Source of the DNA: an uncultured beta proteobacterium
GTDB taxonomy: Bacteria > Pseudomonadota > Gammaproteobacteria > Burkholderiales > Burkholderiaceae_C
DNA: 5,379 nt
Direction: 5' to 3'
Assembly (NCBI GenBank): GCA_903886165.1
Contig: CAISLL010000172.1
Coordinates: 1 to 5,379, forward strand
Positions 4,182 through 5,379 of this stretch are shown in pieces (the first letter of the stretch is position 1; every line of letters begins with the position of its first letter). Below the pieces are notes generated by a model. That model did no database searches. It was not told where the DNA came from and saw only the letters and a program-made list of their open reading frames with translations. The translations under genes were made by a program, and so were the position numbers.

Positions 4182-5379
4182 CAGCAGCCCGGCTGCGTTG
4201 GCGCTGGCAACATTTGTCAGTGCGCCACAAGCTGATGATCCTGTCGTTGTTGCCGCTGGTGGTGATTTTGCCCCTGTTGGTGGCAACGCTGGTCATCTGG
4301 GGCAGTTCAGCGTATGACCGCCTGCTGATCACCAAAGTGCGCAGCGACCTTGCGGTGGCTCGTGGATACTTTGGCCAGGTGCAGGCCGAAGTGGGCACCG
4401 GCACTCAGACTGTGGCCAGCTCACACAGCCTGTATGTCGCCTTGACCGCGCAAGACATCGCCGCCATGAAACACGAGCTGACACTGGCCCGGCAGCGCCT
4501 GGGGTTTGACTTTTTCAACCTGTACGACGCAAAGGGACAATTGCTCACCGCCAGCTGGCAGGACACACACCTGACACATGCAGACCTGTCAGCCCTGGCA
4601 GCAACGACCCCAATGCAGACCAGAACTTCGGCACAACTGCTGAAGCTTGACAAGGCCGAGCTGCTGGCACTGGCGCCACATCTGGCCGAGCGCTTGAACA
4701 TCCCCCTGATACCGACCCAGAGTGCTACCCCAAACTCACGCAAACACGAGGACCGGGCACTCGTCATGCTGGCAAGCTTGCCAGTGCCCGATGCACAAGG
4801 CAAGCCAATGGCCTGGCTGCGTGCGGGGGTGTTGCTGAACCAGAACCTGCCGCTCATCGACCACATCAACCAGATTGTTTACCCCCCTGGTTCCCTGCCC
4901 CTGGGCAGTGTCGGCACCGCCACCCTGTTTCTGGACGACGTCCGCATCACCACCAATGTGCGGCTGTTCCAGAACCAGCGCGCCATCGGCACCCGGGTGT
5001 CACAAGCCGTGCGGGACGCCGTGCTGGTGCGTGGCGAAACCTGGCTGGACCGTGCCTTTGTGGTAAACGACTGGTATGTGTCAGCTTACGAACCCTTGCT
5101 CAATGACCAGTCCGAACTCATCGGCATGCTGTATGTGGGTTACCTTGAAACCCCATTCCGCCAGGTCAAGCATGGCTTGTTGGCCATCGTGATCGGGATA
5201 TTCGGGGTAGCGATGGCGGCAGCGGCATGGTTTTCACTGCGCTGGGCGCGCAGCATATTTCAGCCCGTCGAACTCATGAACCGTACCATGCGTCAGGTCG
5301 AAGACGGTCACAGCACCGCCCGGGTCGGGCTGCTTGCACAGCAAGATGAGTTGGGCGCGCTGGCCGCCCACCTTGACCA
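4178..5379 (+). CDS. Membrane sensor histidine kinase, N-terminal part (Cache-like sensor and HAMP); cut by the window
   Basis: The presumed partner kinase of the NtrC-type regulator; 400 residues are visible and the frame is still open at the edge. A short basic cytoplasmic N-terminus precedes membrane segment 1 (about 20-41). A large periplasmic region of about 290 residues follows (42-330) and looks like a double-Cache ligand sensor: DFFNLYDAKGQLL (111-123) near the first lobe and GTATLFLDDVRITTNV (246-261), RGETWLDRAFVVNDWY (285-300), YEPLLN (304-309) and IGMLYVGYLE (315-324) in the membrane-proximal lobe. Segment 2 (about 334-352) leads into a HAMP domain from about 355, with the typical Pro (P363) and DELG (390-393). 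The HisKA and ATPase domains must lie beyond the edge, so kinase identity is inferred from architecture and pairing with the regulator. The start ATG 4178 overlaps the regulator's TGA as ATGA with no clear ribosome site, which suggests translational coupling. The ligand is unknown; Cache domains often bind small organic acids, so formate is a reasonable guess only. Confidence 0.9.
   Translation, partial: MTAARLRWRWQHLSVRHKLMILSLLPLVVILPLLVATLVIWGSSAYDRLLITKVRSDLAVARGYFGQVQAEVGTGTQTVASSHSLYVALTAQDIAAMKHELTLARQRLGFDFFNLYDAKGQLLTASWQDTHLTHADLSALAATTPMQTRTSAQLLKLDKAELLALAPHLAERLNIPLIPTQSATPNSRKHEDRALVMLASLPVPDAQGKPMAWLRAGVLLNQNLPLIDHINQIVYPPGSLPLGSVGTATLFLDDVRITTNVRLFQNQRAIGTRVSQAVRDAVLVRGETWLDRAFVVNDWYVSAYEPLLNDQSELIGMLYVGYLETPFRQVKHGLLAIVIGIFGVAMAAAAWFSLRWARSIFQPVELMNRTMRQVEDGHSTARVGLLAQQDELGALAAHLD

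Noticed and set aside
2775..4404. Minus-strand open frames opposite the response regulator
   Set aside because: They are shadows of a gene with full domain-level support; none shows a coherent protein motif or ribosome site.
4405..5066. Open frames 4405-4869 (minus) and 4875-5066 (plus) overlapping the sensor kinase
   Set aside because: The kinase frame is continuous from 4178 to the edge with membrane segments, Cache-like lobes and HAMP; the alternatives are Ser/Cys/Ala or Pro/Cys-rich noise.

Overview
The window looks like a chromosomal segment of a Gram-negative proteobacterium. The moderately high GC content, the gene order and the protein style suggest a betaproteobacterium of the Comamonadaceae type (Rhodoferax/Polaromonas/Acidovorax-like). 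This placement is inferred from memory of protein families, not from a database search. No RNA genes, insertion sequences, CRISPR arrays or phage genes were seen.

Layout: two divergent transcription units flank a 432-bp intergenic region (2367-2798). To the left, on the minus strand, lies a respiratory formate dehydrogenase operon. It begins with a 69-residue Tat-signal protein (2157-2366) of the 'formate dehydrogenase region TAT target' type. This is followed 33 bp later by the molybdenum/tungsten catalytic subunit FdhA (2123 to the window edge at 1; 707 residues visible, C-terminus missing). FdhA has a Tat signal, one [4Fe-4S] cluster motif, and cysteine instead of selenocysteine at the active site. 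To the right, on the plus strand, lies a two-component system. It consists of an NtrC-type response regulator (2799-4181) and, overlapping it by ATGA, a membrane sensor kinase (4178 to the window edge at 5379). The kinase's large periplasmic region and HAMP domain are visible, but its kinase core lies outside the window.

The intergenic region appears to be a dense control region. Reading towards the formate dehydrogenase operon, it holds a good sigma-54 promoter match (TGGCATG-N4-CTGCT, 2548-2563), a weak IHF-like site (2603-2615), and two perfect dyads (2593-2605 and 2659-2675). The 17-bp dyad is centred about 130 bp upstream of the predicted start, where enhancer-binding proteins usually bind. 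Closer to the Tat-protein gene are a 12-bp direct repeat spaced 20 bp apart and a small dyad. Near the regulator gene are a -10-like hexamer, an FNR-like half site and a strong 8-bp-arm hairpin.

The simplest model is that the sensor kinase detects a periplasmic ligand and phosphorylates the regulator. The regulator would then bind the dyad and control the formate dehydrogenase operon from the sigma-54 promoter. The main puzzle is that the regulator's sigma-54-contact loop reads GAVKGA instead of GAFTGA, although the rest of its ATPase machinery is intact. Either this loop variant still works with sigma-54, or this protein acts differently (as a repressor or sigma-70 regulator) and another enhancer-binding protein drives the promoter.
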